DNA of 64,000 nucleotides from Fragilariopsis cylindrus CCMP1102 (lineage: Eukaryota; Bacillariophyta; Bacillariophyceae; Bacillariales; Bacillariaceae). This document shows positions 31,142 through 41,685 of the stretch, piece after piece. The stretch spans positions 1 through 64,000 of the forward strand of contig FMBT01000350.1 in NCBI GenBank assembly GCA_900095095.1, given 5' to 3'. A model generated the notes under the pieces. That model searched no databases, was not told where the DNA came from, and worked only from the letters and a program-made list of their open reading frames with translations. A program made the position numbers and the translations under genes. Position 1 is the stretch's first letter, and the number at the start of each line of letters is the position of its first letter.

Positions 31142-34100
31142 TTATACGGTGACAAATTCAACGCCATTGGATCCTACCTCGAATCCGTTAATATCTACTG
31201 TTCGGAAAGAACCGTTGGACATTTCATCTGATAGAAGGAAGCTTGAGTCGGCTCTATCAATGATAGATTCTCCTTCCAAAGACGATTCGTCCACAACCGG
31301 CTCAAGGCTGTTATTGTCTAAATCAAAAACAGGTCTCTGATAAGAACGCATAAAAACAAGGACAAGTATGAAGAGAGCAACGCCAGCAAATATAATGGAA
31401 GTACTAATGAGACCTATTGCCCAGCCGGGTTGGTTATCCATTGCTCTACTTCTGGACTGCGCCAATCCAGTTGAAGATTTCGTAGAGCTGGTAGGAATAA
31501 AAGAGGGAATATTAGTTGTGATAGACGGCTTGCTTGAAGGAATATCGCTTGGGGGTGAAGTAGTGATGAAAGAAAGAGATGAGCTCTCTGCACTAGTAGG
31601 CACTGCTGAAGACGAAAAACTTGGACCACCACTTGGCGATGAACTTAGATTGCTCGAAGGTGCATAGCTTCTAATAGGAGCTTCGCTAGGGGATCCACTT
31701 GGTGCTGAGCTAGATGACGATAGAGGCTTTATGCTTGGTGATTCAGACGCTTTGCTTGAAGGGATATCGCTGGGCGGTGCAATGGTACTTGGACCGCCAC
31801 TTGGACTTGCTGACGGTGATGAGCTTAGACTGGTAGAGCTCGGCACAGAACTTGGATAGGTAGATTCTGTTGGGCTGTCTGATGGCTCATTACTGGGATA
31901 AAAACTATCTGAAGGTGCACTGCTGGGATAGAAACTCACTGATGGTGCAATAGTACTTGGACCGCCGCTTGGACTTGCTGACGGGGATGAGCTCGGACTG
32001 GTAGAGCTCGGCACAGAACTTGGATAGGTAGATTCTGTTGGGCTATCTGATGGCTCATTACTGGGATAAAAACTATCTGAAGGTGCACTGCTGGGATAGA
32101 AACTCACTGATGGTCCACCACTTGGTGACGCACTTGGTGACGCACTTGGTCCACCACTTGGTGACGCACTTGGACTAGAACTAGGAGAGGAACTTGGTGC
32201 AGAACTAGGAGAGGAACTTGGTATCTCACTAGGACTAGCACTAGGAGAGGCACTTGGAGCATGACTTAGTGTTGGTGTATCACTAGGAGCCGAACTAGGG
32301 GAAAATGATCCACTGGGGGCTTCACTAGGTGATCCACTCGGCGCTGAGCTTGGTGATGATGAAGGCTTGCTGCTTGGTGACTCAGAAGGACTGCTAGATG
32401 GCGAACCACTAGGTGACTCACTTGGACCTCCACTTGGACTTGCTGAAGGCGAGGCACTTGGACCTCCACTTGGGCTTGCTGATGGTGAGGCACTAGGGCC
32501 GCTACTTGGGCTCGCTGATGGGGCAGCACTTGGACCACCACTTGGACTTGCTGACGGTGAGGCACTTGGACCTCCACTTGGAGATGCGCTTGGACTAGAA
32601 CTTGGAGCTGAACTTGGACTTCCACTTGGTCCACCACTAGGTGAGGCACTTGGACTTCCACTTGGCGAAGCACTTGGTGAAGCACTTGGTGAAGCACTTG
32701 GCGAAGCACTTGGCGAAGCACTTGGCGAAGCACTTGGATTTGCACATTGCCCTGAAACACAATTTAATCTTTCACAACAGGTAAATTCACCACCAGCAGA
32801 TGGATCTGGTACACAATATCCGTCAAATTTTAAGCAAGATGCTGTTGGTGATGCAGAAGGCGATGCGGATGGCGACGAGCTAGGGGAAGCCGACGGTGAC
32901 GAACTTGGAGAAGCACTTGGAGAAGCACTTGGAAAAGCACTTGGACTCGAGGACGGTGACGTAGATGGCGATACAGATGGCGATAAGCTAGGAAAATTCG
33001 AAGGTGATGTACTTGGTGATGCACTTGGACTAAAACTAGGGGAGGCGCTTGGAGCATGACTATCTGTAGGTGTATCACTTGGAGCCGAACTAGGGGAATA
33101 TGATCCACTGGGAGCTTCACTAGGTGATTCACTCGGCGCTGAGCTTGGTGATGATGAAGGCTTGCTGCTTGGTGATGATGAAGGAATGCTAGATGGTGAC
33201 GAGCTAGGTGAGGCACTTGGACCTCCACTTGGACTTGCTGACGGCGAGGCACTTGGACCTCCACTTGGGCTTGCCGATGGTGACGCACTTGGACTAGAAC
33301 TAGGGGAGGCGCTTGGAGCATGACTATTTGTAGGTGTATCACTTGGTGCCGAACTAGGGAAAAATGATCCACTGGGAGCTTCACTAGGTGATTCACTCGG
33401 CGCTGAGCTTGGTGATGATGAAGGCTTGCTGCTTGGTGATGATGAAGGAATGCTAGATGGTGACGAGCTAGGTGAGGCACTTGGACCTCCACTTGGACTT
33501 GCTGACGGCGAGGCACTTGGACCTCCACTTGGGCTTGCCGATAGTGATGCACTTGGACTTCCACTTGGTCTACCACTAGGTGACGCACTTGGACTTCCAC
33601 TAGGTCCCCCACTTGGTGCAGAACTTGGAGAAATGGACGGTGATGAGCTAGGAAAATCCGAAGGTGACGAACTTGGAGAAGCACTTGGTATAGGACTCCA
33701 AGTCGGAGTTTTTGATAGCAAGTCGCATTGCCCAGAAGCGCAATAATGTCCTTCACAACAACTAAATTTAGTGCCAGATGATGGTACACAATATTCACCA
33801 TATGAAATACAAATTACAGCACTCGGCGAAGCACTTGGACTTGCGAAAGGAGGACTCGGTGATTCAGACGGTGATTCAGAAGGTGCTTTAGACTCACTCG
33901 GTAAAGGAGTTGGTGGATCAGTGGAATGATCGGTAGGATTTGTAGTAGGATATGCACTTGCACTTCCACCAAAACTCCCAGAAGAACTAGAACCACCAGT
34001 TGGCACAAAAGTAGAACTAGAAGCCGGCGAAGAAGTTGTTGAGAGACCGCTTCTACTAGAACTAGAAACTGCACTTCCACCAAAACTCTCAGAAGAACTA

Positions 34101-35185
34101 GAATCACCAGTTGGCACAGAAGTAGAACTAGAAGTCGGCGAAGAAGTTGTTGAGAGACCGCTTTCTGTTGGGCTATCACTCGGAGCGCTACTGGGATAGA
34201 AGCTTTCGCTGGGAGATGAACTTGCAAGGAGTCTTCGACTTCCCATTGATATAGGCAAATATTTCAACGGGATGAAGGACGGGAACGATCCGGGCATTCT
34301 TCTCTCGGGAAAATGATAGAACTCCTGTGCTTGTCCAATAGGTTGTAGGTAGGCAATGTATGATGAGGTCCCATTCTGCTCCTTATTACTTTTCCACAGC
34401 TCACAAAACTCGTTCGGATTGTCCGTTTCATATACGAAGCCAGAATGTCCAGTAATTTGTTCCATGGATGACAAGCTGATCATTTTCGTAAGTGTATACT
34501 CTTTGGAACGTTGTGGGAAGTCGAAGCAAATCATCGGAGAATCGTTCGAGTACGTTACAACTGGTTGGTTGTCACTTTTGGATGAATTATGAACCATTAG
34601 CTGCTGAACTTGACGAATCAGAAATAAAGAGTCGGGACGGGTACCACGACTTACGAAATGAATTCGAGCAGAATGAACTGGAATGACCGAGACGAATTCA
34701 ACATGATTCGGAACCATGATCAAAATGTCTGAAAAAGGATGATTAGGAGTTTCGTCCAAGCTCTTCAAAAGGTTGTAAAAATCTGATTCGTCAGAATCAG
34801 AAATGACAAGAGTCGTGTTCTGAAAAAGAAGTGAAGTTGGGTCGGAAATGGTAAGAAAAGTTTTTATTTTTGAGACGTAATATTCAATACAAGTCAAAGA
34901 TGATGTAATGACAATGGAAATAGAAATGAAAGATGAACGTACCCCAAGGAGATCGCGTTGTAACCAAGGAAGATTCGTATCGGCATCATTTCCGATCAGG
35001 CTGGTGGTATCTCTCATTGCGTCATTTCCAGAAATATTGCCAATGATCGAGGCATCGTCGAATGAAACGTCATGACCGATGGAAATTTTATTTGCTGGGT
35101 TAGCATCAGTATTCGATGCATGTAGGCAGAGCCCATTGAGAACTACTGTAGTAGCAGTGAAAGTAATAACAGTAGAAAGCTTCAT
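31142..35185 (-). CDS. Giant Ser/Pro-repeat membrane protein with two knottin-like Cys modules
   Basis: The open frame is 1347 residues. A signal peptide (MKLSTVITFTATTVVLNG) leads into a domain of about 270 residues. Then comes roughly 1000 residues of PSASPSGGPS-type repeats with PSSAPSDSPTES spacers. A transmembrane helix (IGLISTSIIFAGVALFILVL) and a cytoplasmic tail of about 60 residues close the protein. Two modules interrupt the repeats: C-x6-C-x9-CC-x4-C-x4-C at about 33,724-33,818 and C-x6-C-x11-CC-x4-C-x4-C at about 32,743-32,840. These have the six-Cys order of inhibitor cystine knots. A likely intron of 123 nt (34820-34942, GTACGT...TTTTTCAG) is open in frame; removing it leaves 1306 residues. 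The Ser/Pro part is probably heavily O-glycosylated. A cell-surface, wall or adhesion role is inferred. Confidence 0.82.
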   Translation of the reverse strand: MKLSTVITFTATTVVLNGLCLHASNTDANPANKISIGHDVSFDDASIIGNISGNDAMRDTTSLIGNDADTNLPWLQRDLLGVRSSFISISIVITSSLTCIEYYVSKIKTFLTISDPTSLLFQNTTLVISDSDESDFYNLLKSLDETPNHPFSDILIMVPNHVEFVSVIPVHSARIHFVSRGTRPDSLFLIRQVQQLMVHNSSKSDNQPVVTYSNDSPMICFDFPQRSKEYTLTKMISLSSMEQITGHSGFVYETDNPNEFCELWKSNKEQNGTSSYIAYLQPIGQAQEFYHFPERRMPGSFPSFIPLKYLPISMGSRRLLASSSPSESFYPSSAPSDSPTESGLSTTSSPTSSSTSVPTGDSSSSESFGGSAVSSSSRSGLSTTSSPASSSTFVPTGGSSSSGSFGGSASAYPTTNPTDHSTDPPTPLPSESKAPSESPSESPSPPFASPSASPSAVICISYGEYCVPSSGTKFSCCEGHYCASGQCDLLSKTPTWSPIPSASPSSSPSDFPSSSPSISPSSAPSGGPSGSPSASPSGRPSGSPSASLSASPSGGPSASPSASPSGGPSASPSSSPSSIPSSSPSSKPSSSPSSAPSESPSEAPSGSFFPSSAPSDTPTNSHAPSASPSSSPSASPSASPSGGPSASPSASPSGGPSASPSSSPSSIPSSSPSSKPSSSPSSAPSESPSEAPSGSYSPSSAPSDTPTDSHAPSASPSFSPSASPSTSPSNFPSLSPSVSPSTSPSSSPSAFPSASPSASPSSSPSASPSSSPSASPSASPTASCLKFDGYCVPDPSAGGEFTCCERLNCVSGQCANPSASPSASPSASPSASPSASPSASPSGSPSASPSGGPSGSPSSAPSSSPSASPSGGPSASPSASPSGGPSAAPSASPSSGPSASPSASPSGGPSASPSASPSGGPSESPSGSPSSSPSESPSSKPSSSPSSAPSGSPSEAPSGSFSPSSAPSDTPTLSHAPSASPSASPSEIPSSSPSSAPSSSPSSSPSASPSGGPSASPSASPSGGPSVSFYPSSAPSDSFYPSNEPSDSPTESTYPSSVPSSTSPSSSPSASPSGGPSTIAPSVSFYPSSAPSDSFYPSNEPSDSPTESTYPSSVPSSTSLSSSPSASPSGGPSTIAPPSDIPSSKASESPSIKPLSSSSSAPSGSPSEAPIRSYAPSSNLSSSPSGGPSFSSSAVPTSAESSSLSFITTSPPSDIPSSKPSITTNIPSFIPTSSTKSSTGLAQSRSRAMDNQPGWAIGLISTSIIFAGVALFILVLVFMRSYQRPVFDLDNNSLEPVVDESSLEGESIIDRADSSFLLSDEMSNGSFRTVDINGFEVGSNGVEFVTV
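31788..34200. repeat. Degenerate Ser/Pro-coding tandem repeat block
   Basis: The basic unit codes PSxSPS. Longer near-identical blocks are also duplicated: one of about 168 bp (around 31,841 and 32,009) and one of about 264 bp offset (around 33,065 and 33,329). Length polymorphism and assembly collapse are both likely here. Confidence 0.8.
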
Positions 35186-35807
35186 CTTTGAGAGAAGTAA
35201 GTTGCGACGGAGTCGATAGAGATAAGGAAGTTAATTGATTGTATTGAAAATTCAGTTGCAATCAGATCAATTTGAAAAAAAATATGCTGAAGATGAAATT
35301 TGTGTGTGAAGATGAAATTTGTGTGTGAAGAGAAAATTCGTAACGTTATCGTACAATTTAACGATCATCTTTCCGTCGTCGTAGTTCTCGTCGTTTGTTT
35401 GAAAGGTTTGTGTTTGTTGAGCGATCGTATGCTGTGTGCTTGAGCACAACGGCTATGGTCGCAAGAACGAGAAATGGGTTTTTGTGTTTCATTTGAGTTT
35501 GTCGATTTGTTGTGAGATAAACTGTAGGATTGAGACGTGCTTCGTTTGAATCGTGCGCGTTACAGTAAATCACGAAGAGCATACGGCCCTTAATTAGCTC
35601 TGTAAAGCTTCAAGCTACAGTACTGATGACTCACTCACTCACTCTTTTCGATTCGTGAATGGGTGTGTCGAAGTCGTCGTACTGAGTACTGTACCATGAA
35701 TATTATTAATTTTTTTCCATCCGATCCCATTACACAGTATCGAGTATTATCGGCAATCCGTGGTTCCTGAAATGTATAAAATATAAAATCAGATAGCATC
35801 TTGGAAG
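35186..35807. promoter_or_regulatory. Divergent upstream region of Ser/Pro-repeat and Sel1-repeat genes
   Basis: About 620 bp between starts. It contains a short tandem duplication (gaagatgaaatttgtgtgt twice at about 35,289-35,326). No coding signal. Confidence 0.45.
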
Positions 35808-37374
35808 ATGATGAGAAGAATATATTGCTCTGGCGTTGGTAATAGTAATGTGTCGACTGTATACCGGAGAATTGCAATCGTTCAACAACAAGGCAATAGC
35901 AGAGGGATATCAATAATAAGTTCTGGTCGTACTTTTTACCTACAGCAGCAACAGCAGCAGCAACAGCAACGTAATCAAAATCAAAATCGTATTCAAAAAT
36001 CAATTTCGGTACCAAGATGGTGGTATAACGATGAAATATTACACTTCTCTATTAGATCGTTCTCGACATCATCTCCGACTGCATCCAAAGGAGAGGATTT
36101 GTACCAACAAGCACTACAACTTATGAAACAAGCGAAGGATATTGACGAAAACAGAGAAGAAGAAAAATCTCAAATGATGTACGAAGCATGGAAAAAAGCA
36201 CAAGAAAAAGAATTAAATCCTAAATCACAAGGTGTTAAGGTTGTTAAGACATTAGTCAAGGAAGCTCGGAAAGACAAAACGAATAACGACTCACGTGACA
36301 AAAAGATCGAGGCGGATGAATTACTCAAGCAGGCAGCAAATGACTACAATCACCCAGAAGCCGCGATACAGCTTGGGAATATGCTACTCAATGAGGCTTC
36401 CCGTACTATCAGTAGCAATAAACGACAGAGTGGTGGATCAGATTCTAAAAATTCGGTCATACAGGCCATGCAACTCTTCCGGCAAGCGGGAGAAGCAGGT
36501 TCTCGCGTGGGTTGGTACAATTTAGGTCATTTGCTATGGACAGGATTTCCTACTCCTCCAGAAAAAGATGACGAAGACGAACAGGATAATAATGTCAATA
36601 TTAATATTAAAGTAGGCGATACTCGAATAATCGTTGCTGACATGGACGAAGCAATGGATGCGTTCAAAAAAGCGATCGACCTTGGTGATAGTGATGCTAT
36701 GTATCTTGTCGGTGTCCATCATCTCGCTAAAGAAGATCAAGAAAACTGTCGATATGGTATAGACTTAATCGATGAAGCAGCAGACGCAGGTCATGGTGGG
36801 GCTCTATATTATCTCGCACTTCTCGTGAGTTTTTTTTTGTGTTTGTGTATGCAGGGACGGATGTCTGATATAAATATAGTTGTTTCTAGTTTTATCGTGA
36901 TAGAAAACTAACAAGCAGATCAATTTTGATACCCCATTTTGTTAATTCTAACAGCATTTAAATGGAGAGCCTAATATTGATATGGAATCATGTTCACTAG
37001 AGGAGTTCGTGGAGCGACTAAATCGTGCAGTTGAGGCTGGAAACGTTGATGCAAAATTCGTTCGAGGCAATAGCTATTATCATGGAACGGAGGGCTATCC
37101 TCACGACTTCAAAAAGGCCTTGGACGACTTTCTGCAGGCAGCTGATGAGGGACACGCAGAATCTGCTGTTTCAGCTGGAGCGATGCTTCACAATGGTGTT
37201 GGTGTATCAAAAGATCAAAGAAGATCTTTTGAATTGTACCAGCTAGCTGGTGAATTGGGCAGCGAAGAAGGATGGATGAATGTTGTTGATTGCTGGCAAC
37301 AGGGATTGGGGGTGCCAAAATCAGAGGATACAGCTCGTTATATCAAAGAAACTATGTTAAAGAAAAAGAGATAA
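35808..37374 (+). CDS. Sel1-like (TPR-type) repeat protein, mitochondrial-type N-terminus
   Basis: Exons 35808-36824 and 36955-37374 join in phase 0 to give 478 residues. The N-terminus is basic with a Gln run and RSFSTSSP, which resembles a mitochondrial presequence. Sel1 repeats follow, with the A..LG..Y..G pattern: AIQLGNMLLNEA, GWYNLGHLLWTG, AMYLVGVHHLAKE, AKFVRGNSYYHGTEG, AVSAGAMLHNGVGV and GWMNVVDCWQQGLG. Such repeats form helical solenoids that bind other proteins, often in organelle quality control; no partner can be named. An Asp/Asn-rich insert lies near residues 250-268. Intact. Confidence 0.82.
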
Positions 37375-38099
37375 TAGTGGTACAAGCAACTTCTCAAGAT
37401 TGAATATCATAAAAATTATACCCTTAGATGCTACTAACTTATACTTGCTTATAATTACCATATAAAGTACTGACTTGGGGTGCATGGAGAAAATTACATC
37501 CCATCTCTGGCATCGTCCAATGATGACCCTTCCTTTTAGAATGATTAGTGATATGACCCTACTACTCACCCAGTCCGGATGTTAGAATTTACATTTATCT
37601 TTTCTGCGAATTTGAGTGGAATTTGGAATTCAAAAATTGTTCGGTTTTACTTACTATTTTTCAACAACTGTCTTCCATCTTAGCCCCCCTGCGCCATGGT
37701 ACATAGTACAAATTATTTTTTATGTACTGAATCCCAGCAGAACCTATACTGAAGAGCTAGACTTAAATCATACAAAACATGGACTCACTTTATGGTATCA
37801 CTTTCTATTCAATAGGCTATCCCTTAAATAGCTTTTTTGGGGGCAACCTAGAATACTTCAAACAACTTTTCTAGACCAATCAGATAGCTTAATCTTCTTT
37901 CTCGTCAGATTTTTGCCACTAAAATACCTTATGAAATCCTCCTAGCTATGGTCAATCAAAAGATATGATTTAATATTTAAATAGCAAATTGCTTTTAGAA
38001 AAAAGGCGCGGGTAAATCACATCTTCATCTACCCATCACAATACAATACCATTCCGTTCCTTAACTGTATTGAAAAGACACCCAAATTCTTTTGTTCTC
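37375..38099. other. Intergenic, no gene seen
   Basis: AT-rich, with short open frames of no recognisable family. Part of it may belong to the flank of the transposon remnant that follows, but no terminal repeat was found by eye. Confidence 0.4.
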
Positions 38100-39405
38100 T
38101 TCATTATAGACAAAGCAAGAACCCTGCAAAGGCTTCTGTCAATCCATTCATCATTGAAGAAGCTGTTGCCGGTACTAGTACTGTTGCACCTCTTGAGGAC
38201 ATCAATATTGACTTCAACAATCTTATTGGCGATATTGATCCCATTGGTGCCGTGCCGCCTTCGATCCACAAACGCCCAGTACAGTAGAAATACCAACTTA
38301 AATTGTTTGTAATCCAAATAGAATTCCCAGGGATAAGAGCATGAAAGATATGAAGAACAAAGAAGATGGATTCGATGATGGGGATGATAGTGATGGGGAA
38401 ATGGGTCCATTTTATCATAGAACCGATAAAGAAGGACCACAACTATTCAATGAAGAAGAAGATGATGATGATGTAGGCTTTGTAGCTGGAAGACTAATCA
38501 ATGACAACAATGAGAGAGAAATTGATACGTACGTTGTCATTGAAGATGAATTACAGGGTGTACATGTACCAATTATTTTAGATGAAATAAACAAAACAAA
38601 TTTGATTTAATTAAAAAATGAATTGAAATTAAGAGAGCAACCAATATCTGGTACCAAATTTAAATTAAAAGATTGATTGTTAAAAGCATTAGAGAAGAAG
38701 CTACCAAATTATACCGTGGAATCACTTGCCAAGAAGAAGTATTCTGCTGCTGAAGCAAGGAAAAATAATCCAGTTGATGGGCTGTCCTCTTTTTCTAAAA
38801 CTGCTCTTTGGAAAGAATTAAAACCAAATGAAGCTGCTGTTGAAGAGCCAGCTAATCCATCAATCAGTTAAGAGGAAGCTACCGTATTGATAACCATGTC
38901 CGTAATCGAAAGTGGTGGTGGGCCATTATGTTCTGGGCCTTTGGTACATTGTTTACATTAAAGTGAATGTTGCAGAAGATGTGGATAAAAAGCGACTACT
39001 ATCTCATTATGAGTTCCATAAAGATATTGCTCTTAACAGCTGTTAATTGGATTGACCCAACATACAAACCACAAACACATCAAATCAAAGGTGCTCCTAA
39101 TAAGGAGTCGACCGGTTTAATGTTGCCGCTTTCCTCTCCTATCTCTGTATCAACAATGACAACAGCATCATCAAAAGCTAATCTTTGTACTGATACATCT
39201 CTCTCTCTGAAAATGGTGCACTTAATTATCGATTAGATACCACAGTGTCTCACCTTCCACTTAGAAAATTAGGAAACAGACCACAATGTGCTCTACATTC
39301 ATGGACATGGAAAAGAAAGGAAAGTGATATATTGTATTGTCCATCCTGTCATATTCATTTGTGTATTGATTGCTATGAAATTTTTGAAGTAGTATTATTG
39401 TAGGC
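38100..39405 (+). mobile_element. Decayed PiggyBac-type DNA transposon remnant
   Basis: Several plus-strand pieces follow transposase order but lie in different frames. They are an acidic N-terminal part (DDGDDSDGEMGPFYHR, near 38,370), SKTALWKELKPNEAAVEEPA (near 38,800), SYRIDNHVRNRKWWWAIMFW (near 38,890), and DKKRLLSHYEFHKDIAL (near 38,985). Last comes a C-terminal Cys-rich zinc-finger end (ILYCPSCHIHLCIDCYEIF, near 39,330). The SYRIDNHVRNRKWWW and Cys-rich blocks are hallmarks of PiggyBac-like transposases in stramenopiles. Between the VEEPA and SYRID pieces almost the whole catalytic DDE core is missing, so this copy has an internal deletion besides stops (an in-frame TGA near 38,674) and frame changes. 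It cannot code an active enzyme. Ends, terminal repeats and TTAA duplications were not resolved. Confidence 0.75.
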
Positions 39406-39604
39406 GTCAGTCCTTAGTCAGTCATTCACTAGTACTCGTCCATTCAAAAACTCAGCATTCGATTTTTTCGCGGGGTGTGCGTCAAAGAACAACATTGATC
39501 GCATTGTGTAAATAGAAGCAACAAATCGGATACTATTAACGTTACATATTTGATTTCATTGTAGCAAAAGATACAAGGATAAGAAATAGATAAAGAAATT
39601 AGCA

Positions 39605-41386
39605 ATGAAAAAACGAGGACTGACTGATTCTCCCATCAGAGTGGGATGTGTGGGTGGTGGACAACTAGGTCGGATGATGGCGTTAGAGGCACCTCGATTT
39701 GGAATCGAAATGAAATTTTTGGACCCAGCGGGTGACAACTGTCCCGCCGCGAAAGTAGTATCGAAGGAACAAATCATCAAAGGTTCCCTGAAGGATGCAT
39801 CAAAAATAAGGGAACTCGCCATGGACGTTGATATTTTAACGGTAGAAATCGAACATGTTGGAGTAGAAACCCTAGAGGCACTAGAAGCGGAGGGAGTTAA
39901 TGTACAACCATCGGGACGGGTCTTGACCATCATCCGAGATAAGTTTCTACAAAAGGAACATTTTCAAGAACACAAAGTTCCATTAGGGTCCTATCGCAAG
40001 ACGTCTTCATTGGATGATATTAAAGAGGCAGTGAGAGATCTTGGACTACCGTTGATGCTCAAGTCGAGGACCGGTGGATACGACGGAAAAGGAAATGCTG
40101 TACTCAAATCGGGTTCCGATCAGGATATTGCCGAAGCACTTCAGAAACTCGGATGTGACGATAGCTCTACTGCTGAAACAGAACTAGACTTGTACGCAGA
40201 GGGGTGGATCAATTTCGACTGCGAAGTTGCAGTCATGGTGGTTCGGTCCTCTAACAACGTTGATACGGAATCCTATCCTGCTGTCAATGCCATTCAAGTA
40301 GATTCTGTATGTAGAGTCGTCTTAGCGCCTGCACGTAACGTACCGACCGATATTCGTAAGAGATGCGAAGAATTATCACGAGAAGCAATAGATTCGCTTG
40401 GAAAGGGAGCCTCCGGAGTGTTCGGTGTGGAACTCTTTGTCACCAAGGAGGGAAACGTCCTACTAAACGAGGTTGCCCCCCGCCCTCATAACACCGGACA
40501 TTATACTCAAGATGCGTGCACTGTAAGTCAATTCGAAAATCACCTTCGAGGTGTGTGTGCCTTGCCACTAGGATCAACAAAAATGATAGTGGAGGCGGCT
40601 GCTATGGTGAATGTTCTGGGAGCACCGTCGGGAACGGAAGAAGATACGCTAAAAAGTTCTAATGCTGCTCTGGAGATGCCCACTGCAGTGTGCATTGGTA
40701 CGGCAAGCATGGATGTAGAGCGGGTCGAAAAATGGGTCATATTAACCTAACGGGGTCTTCTCAGGGAGAAATGGACGATGATTTAAAACAACTGCTTGAT
40801 ATTGAAGGCATCCCACTTTCGTCTCTCCCCGGTGGTGTTTCAAGTGTCTCCATTGGTAGGTGTCATTATGGGATCTCAAAGTGATCTCCCTACAATGAAT
40901 GCAGCCATAGATATGCTTAAGAAATTTGACATCCCGTACGAAGTTGACATCGTTTCCGCTCATCGTACGCCCGATAAACTTGTTTCGTACAGTCGTTCGG
41001 CGGTTGATCGAGGTTTACGAGTAATAATTGCTGGTGCCGGAGGTGCCGCTCATTTACCCGGTATGGTGGCATCCATGACATCCCTTCCCGTCGTAGGTGT
41101 CCCTGTTAAGACTTCTACTCTAAGCGGTGTCGATTCTTTATATAGTATTGTTCAAATGCCTCGAGGTATTCCTGTTGCGACGGTAGGTATCGGAAATGCA
41201 GCAAACGCTGGTCTATTAGCAGTTCGAATGCTTTGTACGAGTCGACCAGAACTTAGACAAAAAATGAACGATTATCAAACAGAATTAACTGAAATGGTGA
41301 ACGATATGAGCACAAAACTTACTGACCTGGGATCTGATGACTTCTTGGATCAAATGGAAAGTAAGAACAAAGCCGTTAACGTTTGA
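39605..41386 (+). CDS. Phosphoribosylaminoimidazole carboxylase, PurK-PurE fusion (ADE2 type)
   Basis: The N-terminal part is PurK, an ATP-grasp enzyme ([33 protein letters not shown]). The C-terminal part is PurE, with [25 protein letters not shown] and [15 protein letters not shown], the CAIR mutase core. Together they turn AIR into CAIR in purine synthesis. The K-E fusion order is that of fungi and plants; animals instead use PAICS. The two parts share a frame, but the linker (about 40,730-40,855) reads in another: one A missing from the run at 40,727-40,731 restores [11 protein letters not shown], and one extra base near 40,830-40,860 restores [11 protein letters not shown]. The shifts compensate each other, so one protein of about 593 residues is very likely. 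No plastid or mitochondrial leader is evident. Confidence 0.9.
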
Positions 41387-41685
41387 CTGAACTTATTCGA
41401 TTGACTTACCACGGTACAAGTATCTAGCTAGTAGTGTAGATCTAAAGAAGTTACCACAGTCCTCTTTTTTCATCATTTTTATAAAGTCAGTATGAAAGGA
41501 CACTCGGGGGTTAATGACGAACATAGATATTCTTCAGGTCCATACGTACCGTAAGCTACTCTAAATAATTAATTTGAATTAAAGATCGTTGCTAGAAGAA
41601 ACTTTTACAAGTTATACTTTAGTTAGATTTATTATTACTACAATACAAGTCCATTATTGAATAAGAACCCGCCGAATCATCGAAC
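41387..41685. other. Intergenic between convergent genes
   Basis: AT-rich 3' flanks of PurK-PurE and the multi-KH gene. Nothing recognised. Confidence 0.4.

Noticed and set aside
32266-33801. Long open frames on both strands of the Ser/Pro region (poly LGE/DGE and QVQV proteins)
   Set aside because: They are shadows of the PSxSPS codon repeat. Only the minus-strand frame with a signal peptide, Cys modules and membrane helix makes a sensible protein.
31019-34200. CRISPR-like or satellite array
   Set aside because: Units are codon-periodic or a plain hexamer, without unique spacers; the genome is eukaryotic.
40727-40860. Programmed frameshifting in PurK-PurE
   Set aside because: No heptamer-type slippery site, and the same kind of shift occurs in many unrelated genes of the window at simple runs.
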